Notes under the pieces: model-generated
Databases searched by the model: none
Told to the model about the DNA's origin: nothing
What the model saw: only the letters and a program-made list of their open reading frames with translations
In this document: piece after piece, positions 25,518 through 34,352 of the stretch
Position numbering within the stretch: position 1 is the first letter of the stretch
Layout of the letters: each line of letters begins with the position of its first letter
Made by a program: the position numbers and the translations under genes
Assembly (NCBI GenBank): GCA_938014885.1
Contig: CALLQI010000012.1
Span: 93,278-157,277 of the forward strand
Length of the DNA: 64,000 bases
From: an uncultured bacterium
GTDB taxonomy: Bacteria; Planctomycetota; UBA8742; UBA2392
Direction: 5' to 3'

Positions 25518-26123
25518 TCAAGTGCCGCTGGTGAGCGGGCCGAACCATACGAAGGTGATGGTCGCGTCCCACATGGCGTCGTCGCGGTACTTGCCGTCGC
25601 TGCCCTTGGGCGCGACCTTCATGCGCTGGAAGGTGCGGTCGGCGCGCTGCAAGTCGATGTTCTGGACCACCGCGTACTCGCGGGTGGCGTACTGGGCCTG
25701 GCTCAGGAACACGGCCCACTTGGCTTGGCTGACCTGCTTCAGCTTCACGGTGCACGAGTACTCGATATACATCTTGTTGACCACGCGGCGGTCTTCGTTG
25801 ATGTCGAGGTGGTCATCCTTGCCCACGCCACTCTGGATGCCCAGCTTTTCGGCAATCCGGCGCATTTCGACGTCGGTGTTGTCTTTCACTTCGTCGTCGA
25901 TCGGGTTGATTTGCTTCTCGGCCACCTTGCGGTAGTAGTCGCGGATGTTCAGTGCCAGCGCCGAGTGCATGTCGGCGAACTTGGTGGTGAGGTCACGCAC
26001 TTCGCCAGCCAGCGAGTCGCGCTTGTCTTCCTGGAACTTGAACAGCACCAGCGCCACCAGCGCCAGCACAAAGCAGGCGACGATGTACACCGTCATGGCC
26101 TTGGATCCGTCCTGGTCGCCCAT
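25518..26123 (-). CDS. Bitopic membrane protein, PilO/GspM-like
   Basis: A 201-residue protein with one TM helix (about 8-28, AMTVYIVACFVLALVALVLF), then a coiled-coil segment (VRDLTTKFADMHSALALNI), then a compact beta-containing C-terminal domain. This layout and its position 60 nt after the PilM/PilN-like gene match the PilO/GspM slot of type IV pilus or type II secretion operons. Sequence similarity to PilO is not evident by eye. The ATG at 26123 (MGDQDGSKAMTV) is preferred over one at 26144. Confidence 0.6.
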   Translation of the reverse strand: MGDQDGSKAMTVYIVACFVLALVALVLFKFQEDKRDSLAGEVRDLTTKFADMHSALALNIRDYYRKVAEKQINPIDDEVKDNTDVEMRRIAEKLGIQSGVGKDDHLDINEDRRVVNKMYIEYSCTVKLKQVSQAKWAVFLSQAQYATREYAVVQNIDLQRADRTFQRMKVAPKGSDGKYRDDAMWDATITFVWFGPLTSGT

Positions 26124-26183
26124 TGCTGTGTTCCTGTGCCTCAACCTGCCCGTGCTGTCCTGCCATGAACCCTGCCGGTCTGG

Positions 26184-28106
26184 CTAGCTTGTTTTTCTTG
26201 GTGGCGCGGTGGGTTTCTTCGGCGGCTCAATCTTCTTCAGGCGGATCGTCACCTTGGCCACGTCCACCACGCGGTTTTCCGGCCCTGCCTGCGCTTTGGC
26301 CGTCACTTCACCGCTGTATGCATCCGGTGCCGGGTCAAACCACTGGGTGTTTGCCGCTGCCAGGTCACGGAACGCCTTGAACATGCGCTCGCTTTCCGTC
26401 AGGTCGCCCACGCCAAGCAACTTGCGCTCTTCAGCCGTTTCCGTCACGGAGCAGAAGAATTCAATCGTGACCATGTTGTTCTGGATGCGGAAGGTGGTCA
26501 TCGCGAAGTCGTAGCTGGGTTTGCCGGCCTGGAACGTCTCCAGCACCTTCAGCAGGATCTGGTCTGCCGGGTGAGGCCGCGCGTAGTTGTCCGACGCTTC
26601 GCCCAGCAGGCGCTTCTGGTGGTCTTTCAGCTTCTTGTGCGCGTTGCGGATTTCCTGGCCCGGGTCGTCCTCGATGGGCACGTAAGTGCGCTCAGCGGCG
26701 ACTTCTTTGCTGACGGTCTTGGTCTTGTCCACGCGTTCAAAGGCGGCTTCGAAGTAGTACTTCGGGCCGTTGGGCGCGTCGCGCAGGTCGGAAATCTGGG
26801 CTTCGTACTGGGTCGCGTGGCTGTAGCTGATCAGGTACAGGATGCCCGCAAACAGCAGCGCCAGCGTGGCCGTAAAGGCCAGCGGCGTCTTGGCGTAATC
26901 AAACAAGGTGCCCGGCGCCAGCGCGCCGTAGCGGAAGTCGATCTTGTCTTGGTCGTGACCGAGGCCCTTCAATGCAACGCCCGCGAGGTACGTCAGTTCG
27001 CCGATGTCGGGCATGTCCACGACGTGCTTGCCGGGTTTGCCTTCCGCTTCGCTGCTGCGTGGGTTGATGGCATCCAGCAGGTCGATCGAGTGGGACTCGG
27101 TGATCTGCAGCTCATTGCCCAGCAGGTCGGCGATCTGGCCGCCGCTGTCGCCGAGGCCGCTTACTACAAGGCGTTGCGGCTCATTGCCCACGCCGGCCAT
27201 CAGGATCGTGCGGCGGGCTTCAATCGCGACGCGCTGCAGGAACTTGAGCATGTCGTCTCGCGACATGTGCTTGATGCGGTCGGCCACCTGCTCGCTGCCG
27301 ATGTTCACGCTTTCGGTCTTGGGCAGGGTGACGGAGTCCGTGGCCAGGCCTTGTTCCTTGGCGAACTCCCGGGCGCGGGCTTCGGCCTCGGCCTCGGCGG
27401 CTTTGGCTTCTGCCTTGGCGCGTTCGGCCGCGGCTTCGGCACCGGCGAGGTAGGGGCTGAAAAAGACGCGCGCGCTGCGCACGTTCTTGCCGTCCATCAG
27501 GCAGACCATGGCGGTTGAGCCCGCAAAGTCGAGCCAAAGGGTCGGCGGCAAGGTCGCCGAAAGCTGCGGGTGCAGGCGCCCGAGGTTCAGCGTGCCCGAA
27601 AGGTGGTCGTCCACGGCGGCGATGTTGGCCCCGCCGGATTCCAGCGCTGTCAGGCGCATCTTGATGTAGTCGCGGTCGGCAGCGTGCACCAGCAGCTTGC
27701 AGCCTTCGCCTTCCGTCTGGCCTTCCTTGGACCCGAACTCTTCCAGCACGATGAAGCCCAGCGACAGGTCTTCAATCGGGATGTTCGGGATCAGGCCTTC
27801 GACCTGGAACGGCAGCACTTTCTCGATGCGCTTGCGGTCCGAAAATGCCAGCCGCAAGTCGCGGTAGCGCACGGCATCAGGCCCGACCAGCAGGTATTGC
27901 TTGCCGCTGGTGAGCTTGTTGGCCTTAAGGAATTCGCCGACGACGTTGTTCAGGAAAGCTTGTTTGTCGGCAACCGGCGAGCCGTCTTCGTTGCGGGGCT
28001 CAGGCAATTCGCCGACGACAACGCGCTTCAGGCGCGGCTTCTTGGCCGAGCCCGCAAGCTCAATGGCCACAATACGCGGGAAATCAATTGAAAACGCGAT
28101 CGCCAT
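26184..28106 (-). CDS. PilM-PilN / GspL-like assembly protein
   Basis: A 640-residue protein. Residues 1-215 and 260-395 look like the two halves of the actin-like PilM/GspL cytoplasmic domain (MAIAFSIDFPRIVAIELAGS at the start; LWLDFAGSTAMVCLMDG; RRTILMAGVGNEPQRLVVSG near 320). Between them, at about 219-252, sits a charged helix of repeating AEAKAAEAEAEARARE. A TM helix (about 404-426) leads to a PilN-like periplasmic domain. GspL has the same cytoplasmic-TM-periplasmic arrangement. The ATG at 28106 was chosen; upstream frame to 28253 is non-conserved looking and overlaps the hflX start. The C-terminus is Lys/Pro-rich. Confidence 0.75.
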   Translation of the reverse strand: MAIAFSIDFPRIVAIELAGSAKKPRLKRVVVGELPEPRNEDGSPVADKQAFLNNVVGEFLKANKLTSGKQYLLVGPDAVRYRDLRLAFSDRKRIEKVLPFQVEGLIPNIPIEDLSLGFIVLEEFGSKEGQTEGEGCKLLVHAADRDYIKMRLTALESGGANIAAVDDHLSGTLNLGRLHPQLSATLPPTLWLDFAGSTAMVCLMDGKNVRSARVFFSPYLAGAEAAAERAKAEAKAAEAEAEARAREFAKEQGLATDSVTLPKTESVNIGSEQVADRIKHMSRDDMLKFLQRVAIEARRTILMAGVGNEPQRLVVSGLGDSGGQIADLLGNELQITESHSIDLLDAINPRSSEAEGKPGKHVVDMPDIGELTYLAGVALKGLGHDQDKIDFRYGALAPGTLFDYAKTPLAFTATLALLFAGILYLISYSHATQYEAQISDLRDAPNGPKYYFEAAFERVDKTKTVSKEVAAERTYVPIEDDPGQEIRNAHKKLKDHQKRLLGEASDNYARPHPADQILLKVLETFQAGKPSYDFAMTTFRIQNNMVTIEFFCSVTETAEERKLLGVGDLTESERMFKAFRDLAAANTQWFDPAPDAYSGEVTAKAQAGPENRVVDVAKVTIRLKKIEPPKKPTAPPRKTS

Positions 28107-28236
28107 GGTTGGTCCTGCCGGATAATACGACCATACCCCATAAGGGGTTGGGAAAACCCGCCGGTTTTGCATCAGCCCCGGCAACCCCTGTTTTCGCTGC
28201 AACCATGGCTCGTTATGCTGGCAACACTGGAGCCCT

Positions 28237-29511
28237 ATGACAGACCGCACCATCCTTGACCAGTTGACCTACCGCGAGCTTCCGGCCGTGCTGGTCAGCG
28301 CGGAACTATCAAGTGCTGAACCTTTTGGCGACGACCCCCTGGACGAGTTGACGGCACTGGCCGAAACCGCCGGCGTCATTGTGGCCGCACGGGCCTACCA
28401 GCGCATCGAATCGCCCAACCCGCGCACGTACATCGGCAAAGGCAAAGTCGCTGAGGTGGCGGCGCTGGTGCGTGAACACGGCGCAAAGCTGGCCGTGTTC
28501 GACAACGAACTGAAGCCCAACCAGCAGCGCGAGCTTGAGGAAGAGTTGAAGGTCTCGGTGCTTGACCGCACCGAGTTGATCCTGTCGATCTTCGGCCAGC
28601 ACGCCCGCACACGCCAGGCCAAGGTGCAGGTGCAGCTGGCGCAGGCTGAGTACGAGTTGCCACGCCTGAAGAACCTCTGGACGCACTTGGAGCGCCAGCG
28701 CGGATCACTGGGTGCCGTCGGTGGCGCCGGTGAACGCCAGATCGAAGTGGACCGCCGCCTGCTGCGCGACCGCATCAGCAAGCTCAAGCGCGAGCTGGAT
28801 GAAATCAACAAGCGCCGCCAGATTGAAGTCGGCCGCCGGCATGAGCTGTTCCAGGTAAGCATCGTCGGCTACACCAACGCGGGCAAAAGCACACTGATGA
28901 ATGCGCTGACCGCCGAAGGCGTGCTGGCCGAGGACAAGCTGTTCGCCACGCTGGACACGCGCACCTGCGTGTGGAAGCTGCCCGATCACAAGGTGCTGCT
29001 AAGCGACACCGTAGGTTTCATTCGCGACCTGCCGCACAGGCTGGTGGCCAGCTTTCACGCGACGCTGGAAGAAGTGTTGCAGGCTGACTTGCTGCTGCAC
29101 GTCGTGGATGCAAGCCACCCTTCAGCGGCCGAGATGATCCAGGCCGTGAACGGCGTGCTGCACGAAATCGGCGCCGACAGCCGCCGCGTGTTGATGGTTT
29201 TCAACAAGATCGACGCCGTGCGCGACAAGCCCATGCTGAACCAACTGCTGCTGCAACACGCCGAGCGCGTAAGCGTGTCGGCCCGCACCGGCGAAGGCCT
29301 GGCCGAGCTGACGCAACGCGTGCAGGAGATTGTCGAAGAGCGCGAAACCAAGGTCGAATGGACCTTCAGCGCCGGCAACGGCAAGCTGCTGGCCTACCTG
29401 AAGCAGCACGGCAAAATCCTCGATATCGCCTACGAAGAAAGCCAAGTCCACGTAAAGGCCCTGATCGAGCCCAGGTACTACGGCCAAGCCCTCGCGATGA
29501 AGGATGAGTAG
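28237..29511 (+). CDS. hflX: Ribosome-associated GTPase HflX
   Basis: GTPase that splits or rescues stalled ribosomes. The N-terminal HflX domain carries YIGKGKVAEV and VFDNELKPNQQRELEE; the glycine-rich GAVGGAGERQIEVDRR precedes the helical linker. The G domain has G1 GYTNAGKST (about residue 210), G3 DTVGFIRDLP, G4 NKID and G5 SARTGEG. The length of 424 residues is normal. It is divergent from the PilM-like gene with a 130-nt spacer. A REP pair begins 14 nt after its stop. Confidence 0.97.
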   Translation: MTDRTILDQLTYRELPAVLVSAELSSAEPFGDDPLDELTALAETAGVIVAARAYQRIESPNPRTYIGKGKVAEVAALVREHGAKLAVFDNELKPNQQRELEEELKVSVLDRTELILSIFGQHARTRQAKVQVQLAQAEYELPRLKNLWTHLERQRGSLGAVGGAGERQIEVDRRLLRDRISKLKRELDEINKRRQIEVGRRHELFQVSIVGYTNAGKSTLMNALTAEGVLAEDKLFATLDTRTCVWKLPDHKVLLSDTVGFIRDLPHRLVASFHATLEEVLQADLLLHVVDASHPSAAEMIQAVNGVLHEIGADSRRVLMVFNKIDAVRDKPMLNQLLLQHAERVSVSARTGEGLAELTQRVQEIVEERETKVEWTFSAGNGKLLAYLKQHGKILDIAYEESQVHVKALIEPRYYGQALAMKDE

Positions 29512-29524
29512 GCGGCGCCCGCAC

Positions 29525-29601
29525 GTCAGCCCGGTGTGCTAACACCGGGCCTTTGGAGGCGCGCCACATGCAAAGGCCCGGCCATGGCTGGCCGGGCTGA
29601 C
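29525..29601. repeat. Inverted pair of REP elements, left of the RAYT gene
   Basis: Two 31-nt copies in opposite orientation: 29525-29555, GTCAGCCCGGTGTGC then CACCGGGCCTTTG, and 29571-29601, its inverse with a different loop. Each forms a hairpin CCCGG(N)CCGGG with a GTCAG head, the classical REP layout. The pair lies between hflX and the 3' end of the transposase-like gene. Confidence 0.9.
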
Positions 29602-29604
29602 GGG

Positions 29605-30094
29605 TTACGATTCCGGCAGCGGCTCGCCCTGTTTGTGCAACACGTAATAGATGGCGTCGGCGCGCTCTTCTTCATCCAGCAGCCAGGTCTTGCTTCCTCC
29701 GCTTGTCCATACGGGACGGTCGGGCTCAATCAGCCCGGCCGCGCGCTCTGCGGGTGCAGCGTGACTTCAGCGCGTGCAGCATCTTTTCTGGCGCAGCCGC
29801 GTGGCCGATTACGACATGAACGTGATTGCTCCGAATATTCAATGCGAACAGCCTGCGCTGTCGAAACTCGCAGTCCTGCTCGATGGCTTCCCTGATGACT
29901 CGTCGCAACTCAGGTGTAATTAGCAAGGGCGTGAAGTTCAGTTGCCCCCGCCGCAGTGCTTCAAACCGTGGGTTAGGCGGGACGAATTTGCTGAACGGCC
30001 GCTTTGCCTTGCGATCAACTGACCCCCGCTCGTCGCCGTGCAGCCACGTACCATAAGTGGTCCACGTCAGAAGGTAAGCAATCGGCATGAACAT
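29605..30094 (-). pseudogene. REP-associated tyrosine transposase (RAYT), frameshifted
   Basis: IS200/IS605-like Y1 transposase domain that mobilises REP sequences. It starts MFMPIAYLLTWTTYGTWLHG at 30094, a typical opening, and has the HUH motif HVHVVIG with NIRSNHVHV before it. The first frame stops at 29726 right after ALKSRCTRRARGRAD. In the next frame the expected C-terminus continues: LIEPDRPVWTSGGSKTWLL, then DEEERADAIYYVLHKQGEP, ending at 29605. The whole span is 490 nt, 163 codons plus one base, so a single-base indel around 29735-29760 breaks it. Five REP copies flank it on both sides. Either it is a recent pseudogene or the frameshift is translated. Confidence 0.85.
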
Positions 30095-30110
30095 GAGCCA
30101 AGCATAGTCC

Positions 30111-30246
30111 GTCAGCCCGGCGTGCCAACGCCGGGCCTTTGGCGTATTGACCGACACGCCCGTCAGCCCGGTGTGCAAACGCCGGGCCTTGGCGGTGATT
30201 GCGGCGGGCCCATTGCAAAGGCCCGGCCATAACTGGCCGGGCTGAC
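30111..30246. repeat. Three REP elements, right of the RAYT gene
   Basis: Copies at 30111-30141 and 30162-30191 (direct, GTCAGCCCGG(C/T)GTGC) and at 30216-30246 (inverted, ending GGCCGGGCTGAC). They share the hairpin stem and GTCAG head with the pair at 29525-29601. They fill the whole gap between the RAYT start and the next gene. Confidence 0.9.
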
Positions 30247-30252
30247 ACCGGG

Positions 30253-30816
30253 CTACTGGGCCCCAGCAATCCGCCTTCGTAGTTCGGTCCAGATTGTGGT
30301 TAGTGCGGTCAGTGCTGCCAGGATTCCCAGCAGCTTCAGCCAGGTTGTGATGCTGGTGCCGGGGCCTCGTTTGGCCCAGTCGGCGTAGAACCATAGGGCC
30401 GCGCTGCAGATCGTACCCATCGGGTAGTCCATCGGCATGCCCGCGATCCACTGCTTGTGCCACCAGATGTTGGCCTGCTTGAAGCGCCTTATGCCGAAGT
30501 GCGGGTTCAGCACGAACCACAAGAAGTCCCACCACACGGCCACCAGCAGGTATTGCGACAGCACCCTCAGCTCGCCTACGAACGTCCATTGCGACAGGAT
30601 CAGTGGGTAATGCAGAAACCCGAGAATCACGAAGTTGATGTACACGTGATAGCCCGTGATCGGCTTGCCATTCGTCAGCTTGCGCAGCCAGGGCCGGTCG
30701 AAGCGCCAGGTGGGCAGCTTTTCGGCCCAGCCGTGGGGGCCTTCGATGTGTACCTCAAGCAGCGCCAGCGCCAGGCAGATGGCGAACAGGTTCACGCCTA
30801 CGATCAGCTCATCCAT
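30253..30816 (-). CDS. Multi-pass membrane protein of unknown function
   Basis: A 187-residue protein with about four TM helices (1-20, 58-80, 85-105, 150-175). Distinctive conserved-looking sequence includes LLEVHIEGPHGWAEKLPTWR, GYHVYINFVILGFLHYP, WWDFLWFVLNPHFGIRRF, and NIWWHKQWIAGMPMDY; the dense Trp/His content suggests a real, conserved family. No characterised homologue is recognised. A REP element ends 6 nt beyond its stop, so the REP may act in its 3' untranslated region. Confidence 0.7.
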   Translation of the reverse strand: MDELIVGVNLFAICLALALLEVHIEGPHGWAEKLPTWRFDRPWLRKLTNGKPITGYHVYINFVILGFLHYPLILSQWTFVGELRVLSQYLLVAVWWDFLWFVLNPHFGIRRFKQANIWWHKQWIAGMPMDYPMGTICSAALWFYADWAKRGPGTSITTWLKLLGILAALTALTTIWTELRRRIAGAQ

Positions 30817-30924
30817 GCCGCTGTTTTACGCCGCGCGGCCGGCCACAAAAGCGCCGGAGCGTTTGGGGATTGTAAAGCCTTGGTGAAGCGTGACGCTGCG
30901 GCCTTGGCAAGCTAGCGTGCGGCT

Positions 30925-32127
30925 ATGGGTCCACAGGTGGTCATCGTTGGCGGCGGCGCAGCCGGGTTCTTTGCCGCGGTGACGTGTGCGGAGGGCGGGG
31001 GGCGCGTGACGGTGCTCGAGAAAAGCCCGCGCTTTCTGTCGAAGGTCAAAATCTCCGGCGGCGGGCGCTGCAACGTGACCCACGCCTGCTTTGACCCGCG
31101 CGAGCTGGCGGCGCACTACCCGCGCGGCGAACGCCCGCTGATCGGCCCCTTTGGCGCGTTCCAGCCCGCCGACACGATTGAGTGGTTCCGGCGGCGCGGC
31201 GTTGAGATGTACACGCAGGACGACGGCTGCCTGTTTCCCGTTTCGGACGATTCGCAAACCATCATCGATTGCCTGTTCTACGCGGCGCAGAACGCCGGCG
31301 CGACCTTGCGCGTCAACGCGGGCGTCGAAGCCATCCGCCGCGACGAAAGCGGCTTCACGCTGACCATCTCCGGCGGCGAAACCATGCACGCCGACCGCGT
31401 CATGCTGGCCACCGGCGGCTGCCGTGTGGCCGCGATGGGGGACTTGGCCGTTTCGCTGGGGCACACGCTGGAGCCGCCGGTGCCGTCGCTGTTCACGTTT
31501 CACGTCGATGCGCCGTGGGTGCATGCACTGGCGGGCATCGTGATTGAACCCGTCGAGGCCGCGGCCGCGGGCATGCGCGAAACGGGCATTCTGCTGTTCA
31601 CGCACTGGGGCGTAAGCGGGCCGGTGATCCTGCGGCTGTCGGCCTGGGGCGCGCGGAAGCTCGCCGCGCTGGATTACAGATTTCCTCTTACATTGAACTG
31701 GCTGCCCGGCCGCGACGTGGAGGGCGAGCTGCGAGCACGGCGCGAAGGCAACGCGGCCAAACTGGTCGTGAACACGCCCATCGCGCCGCTGACTGCGAGG
31801 CTGTGGGAAGCGCTGGTGCTGGCAGCGGGAATCCCGCGCGAAACGCGCTGGTCGGCACTGTCAAATGCGCAGCAGCACGCCCTGCTGCAACAGCTGACGC
31901 GCACCGAACTGCCGGTGACAGGCAAGACCCTGAACAAAGACGAGTTCGTAACCTGCGGCGGAGTAAGGCTGTCGGAAGTGAACTTCAAGACAATGGAAAG
32001 CAAGCTGGTACCCGGCCTCTACTTCGGCGGCGAACTGCTGGACATCGACGGAGTCACCGGAGGCTTCAATTTCCAAAGCTGCTGGACCACAGGCTGGCTG
32101 GCCGGAAACGCCATGGCCACAGCGTGA
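30925..32127 (+). CDS. HI0933/YhiN-family flavoprotein (NAD(P)/FAD-dependent oxidoreductase)
   Basis: FAD-binding protein of 400 residues. The Rossmann motif VIVGGGAAGFFAAVTC is at about residues 5-20, KVKISGGGRCNVTHA near 45 is the HI0933 family signature, and VMLATGG marks the second nucleotide segment. The C-terminal FNFQSCWTTGWLAGNAMA is the closing FAD motif. Family members are found in nearly all bacteria; their substrate is unknown. The ATG at 30925 gives MGPQVVIVGG directly at the Rossmann strand. The gene stands alone on its strand before the zinc-ribbon gene 78 nt later. Confidence 0.93.
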   Translation: MGPQVVIVGGGAAGFFAAVTCAEGGGRVTVLEKSPRFLSKVKISGGGRCNVTHACFDPRELAAHYPRGERPLIGPFGAFQPADTIEWFRRRGVEMYTQDDGCLFPVSDDSQTIIDCLFYAAQNAGATLRVNAGVEAIRRDESGFTLTISGGETMHADRVMLATGGCRVAAMGDLAVSLGHTLEPPVPSLFTFHVDAPWVHALAGIVIEPVEAAAAGMRETGILLFTHWGVSGPVILRLSAWGARKLAALDYRFPLTLNWLPGRDVEGELRARREGNAAKLVVNTPIAPLTARLWEALVLAAGIPRETRWSALSNAQQHALLQQLTRTELPVTGKTLNKDEFVTCGGVRLSEVNFKTMESKLVPGLYFGGELLDIDGVTGGFNFQSCWTTGWLAGNAMATA

Positions 32128-32205
32128 GTACTACAAAACCCGATACAGGTTGCAGCGGGAACCGGCGCTGTGGAGTCGCTATCTTGCAGACATGGGAGGT
32201 GGTGC

Positions 32206-32571
32206 ATGCCTTATGAATGGATTGCACTGGGCGCTCTGGCCGCCAAAAACAAGGCGACGGCGGAAGCTGCATCGCAGGCAAGTCGAACGGCTGCGAATGC
32301 GGAAGCGGCGATCTTTGAGCTTCGCGATCAGGTCGAGCGACAGGCGCTGCTGATTCGCAGCTTGCTGCTGGTCCTGGACCGGCGCGGGCTGACTAACGAG
32401 GACGACTTCCGCGAGATCATGGAAGAAGTTGATCTAAGCGACGGCTGTCGCGACGGCAGGTATCGACCCTTGGGCCCACTCAAGAACTGTCCGCGGTGCA
32501 GCAAGGTCAACAAGAAGCGTGCGGTGGTGTGCCTCTATTGCGGAACGAAGCTGCCCCAGGATGTGCCGTAG
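32206..32571 (+). CDS. Zinc-ribbon protein, paralogue 1
   Basis: A 121-residue protein. A short helical N-terminus (MPYEWIALGALAAKNKATAE) and coiled coil (AAIFELRDQVERQALLIRSL) lead to an acidic joint (EIMEEVDLSDGCRDG) and a C-terminal zinc ribbon CPRCSKVNKKRAVVCLYCG, with two CxxC knuckles. GGGAGGTGG precedes the ATG at 32206. It is a close paralogue of the protein at 33982-34350; the MFS gene lies between them. Zinc ribbons bind nucleic acid or protein; the partner is unknown. Confidence 0.8.
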   Translation: MPYEWIALGALAAKNKATAEAASQASRTAANAEAAIFELRDQVERQALLIRSLLLVLDRRGLTNEDDFREIMEEVDLSDGCRDGRYRPLGPLKNCPRCSKVNKKRAVVCLYCGTKLPQDVP

Positions 32572-32664
32572 CGGCACGCCAGTCTTTCATGACGATCTAT
32601 GCACTGGCCGACTGGATCGCTGCGGTGGGACCACTAAGTCGCTATTGTGCAGCCCAGTCCCGCA

Positions 32665-33885
32665 ATGACTCGGCCTCAAGAACAACCCCTAGGTTCCTGG
32701 CGTTCGCGCAACGTGATTGCGCTGGGCGTGATCAGTCTGCTGACCGATGTTGCCAGCGACGCGGCCATCCCTTTGCTGCCCGCGTTCATCCTGACACTGG
32801 GTGGCGGTGCCATGGTCATAGGCTGGATAGAGGGCGTGGCCGAGGCGGTGTCTTCAGTACTCAAGCTCTTGTTCGGCCGCTGGTCAGACCGTATCGGCAA
32901 AAGCCGCCCGTTCGTGATATCGGGTTATGCGCTGTCTTCTGTGGCCAAGCCGCTGCTCGCGCTGGCGCTGGCGCCCTGGCATGTGCTGGCCGTGCGCATC
33001 ACCGACCGCGTGGGCAAGGGTCTGCGCACAAGCCCCCGCGACGCGCTGATTGCCGCCAGCGTGCGGCCGGAAGAACGCGGTGCCGCCTTTGGCCTGCACA
33101 AGTCCATGGACCATGCTGGGGCAGTGATCGGGCCGCTATGTGCCGCGGCGCTGTTGCTTTGGGTGACAGACGACCTGCGCATCGTGTTCTGGCTAACGGC
33201 CATTCCCGGCCTGCTCGTGATTGTGGCCGCTCTGGTTGGAGTGCGGGAAGTACCGCGCCCGGCTGTCCAAGACAAGGCCTCCGGCCCGGCTGACCACGGC
33301 CTCGCACGCTTTCTGGTGCCGCTGGGGCTGTTCACACTGGCCAAGGCCAGCGAGGTGTTCCTGATTCTCAAGCTGATGGGTGAATCGGTGGGCGAGTCGC
33401 TGCAATTGGCGGCGTTCCCACTGGTTTGGGTCGGCCTGCATGTGGTGAAGATGGCTTGCTCGGTGCCGGGCGGCAAAATCGCCGACCGCTGGGGCAAGCG
33501 CCGGGTGATCGCTTTTGGATGGCTGCTCTTCGCGTGCACGTTTGCGTGCCTTGCTTTCGCGCAGGAGCGTTGGGTCATTGCCGTACTTTTGGGGCTATAC
33601 GCAGTCTACGGCGGCCTGACTGAGGCCGCCGAAAAGGCATTGGTGGCCGACATCGTGCCCCGCAACAAGCAGGGCGCGGCTTTTGGCTGGTATCACCTGA
33701 CACTCGGGCTGCTGGCGCTGGCGGCTAGCGCCTTGTTTGGCACGCTGTGGCAGCTGGTCAGCGCCCAGGTCGCTTTCCTGACCAGTGCAGGATTTGCGGT
33801 GGCTGCACTGGCCATGCTGTTCATCCTTGGAATGCCACAGAAACCAGGCGAAGTAATGAAGACTCAAGAGGGCGGGCTTCTGTAG
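32665..33885 (+). CDS. MFS transporter
   Basis: Major facilitator superfamily transporter of 406 residues with 12 predicted TM helices. The loop between TM2 and TM3 has GRWSDRIGKSRPFV, the MFS G-x3-D-R-x-G-R/K motif, and GGKIADRWGKRRVI repeats it between TM8 and TM9; RITDRVGKGLRTSPRDALIA after TM4 is found in a class of drug/H+ or solute antiporters. Substrate is not readable. The ATG at 32665 was preferred to a GTG at 32647. It is flanked on both sides by the paralogous zinc-ribbon genes on the same strand. Confidence 0.9.
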   Translation: MTRPQEQPLGSWRSRNVIALGVISLLTDVASDAAIPLLPAFILTLGGGAMVIGWIEGVAEAVSSVLKLLFGRWSDRIGKSRPFVISGYALSSVAKPLLALALAPWHVLAVRITDRVGKGLRTSPRDALIAASVRPEERGAAFGLHKSMDHAGAVIGPLCAAALLLWVTDDLRIVFWLTAIPGLLVIVAALVGVREVPRPAVQDKASGPADHGLARFLVPLGLFTLAKASEVFLILKLMGESVGESLQLAAFPLVWVGLHVVKMACSVPGGKIADRWGKRRVIAFGWLLFACTFACLAFAQERWVIAVLLGLYAVYGGLTEAAEKALVADIVPRNKQGAAFGWYHLTLGLLALAASALFGTLWQLVSAQVAFLTSAGFAVAALAMLFILGMPQKPGEVMKTQEGGLL

Positions 33886-33981
33886 CTGCGGCCTGCGTCC
33901 GCCATTGCTACAGAACGGAGCGATGGTTGCAGCAGGCGGCCACCCCCAAGTTCGTTAGTATCCCCACAAAGGAGACGGCGC

Positions 33982-34350
33982 ATGTACTACGACTGGATTG
34001 GTGGCTACGGGTATGCGGGGTATCAAGAAGCCGCTTCGGCCCACGCGGCAGCCGCCGGGGCGGAGCGCGCGGCCAGCCGGGCTGAGAACGCGATGTTGCA
34101 GCTGCAGGACCAGATTGACCGGCAGGCGCTGCTGATTCGCAGCCTGCTGGTCTTGATGGACAAGAAAGGCATGACCAACGAGGCCGAGTTCCGCGCGCTG
34201 CTTGAGGAAGTTGACCTGAGTGACGGCCGCCGTGACGGCAAATACCGGCCGCAACAGACGCCGCGCAATTGCCCCAAGTGCCAGAAGACGAACAGCAAAC
34301 GCGCGGTGGTGTGCATGTACTGCGGCTCGCCGCTGTCACACGAGATGTAG
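33982..34350 (+). CDS. Zinc-ribbon protein, paralogue 2
   Basis: A 122-residue paralogue of the protein at 32206-32571. It shares the coiled-coil segment (QLQDQIDRQALLIRSLLVL), the acidic joint EEVDLSDGRRDGKYRP, and the zinc ribbon CPKCQKTNSKRAVVCMYCG. The N-terminus differs (MYYDWIGGYGYAGYQEAASA, Tyr/Gly-rich). Ribosome site AAGGAGA lies about 6 nt before the ATG. It converges on the lipoprotein gene with only 2 nt between stops. Confidence 0.82.
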   Translation: MYYDWIGGYGYAGYQEAASAHAAAAGAERAASRAENAMLQLQDQIDRQALLIRSLLVLMDKKGMTNEAEFRALLEEVDLSDGRRDGKYRPQQTPRNCPKCQKTNSKRAVVCMYCGSPLSHEM

Positions 34351-34352
34351 CG

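Noticed and set aside
21396..28106. Complete type II secretion or pilus operon
   Set aside because: Only GspF/PilC, GspL/PilM-PilN-like and GspM/PilO-like genes are present; ATPase, pilins and secretin are absent.
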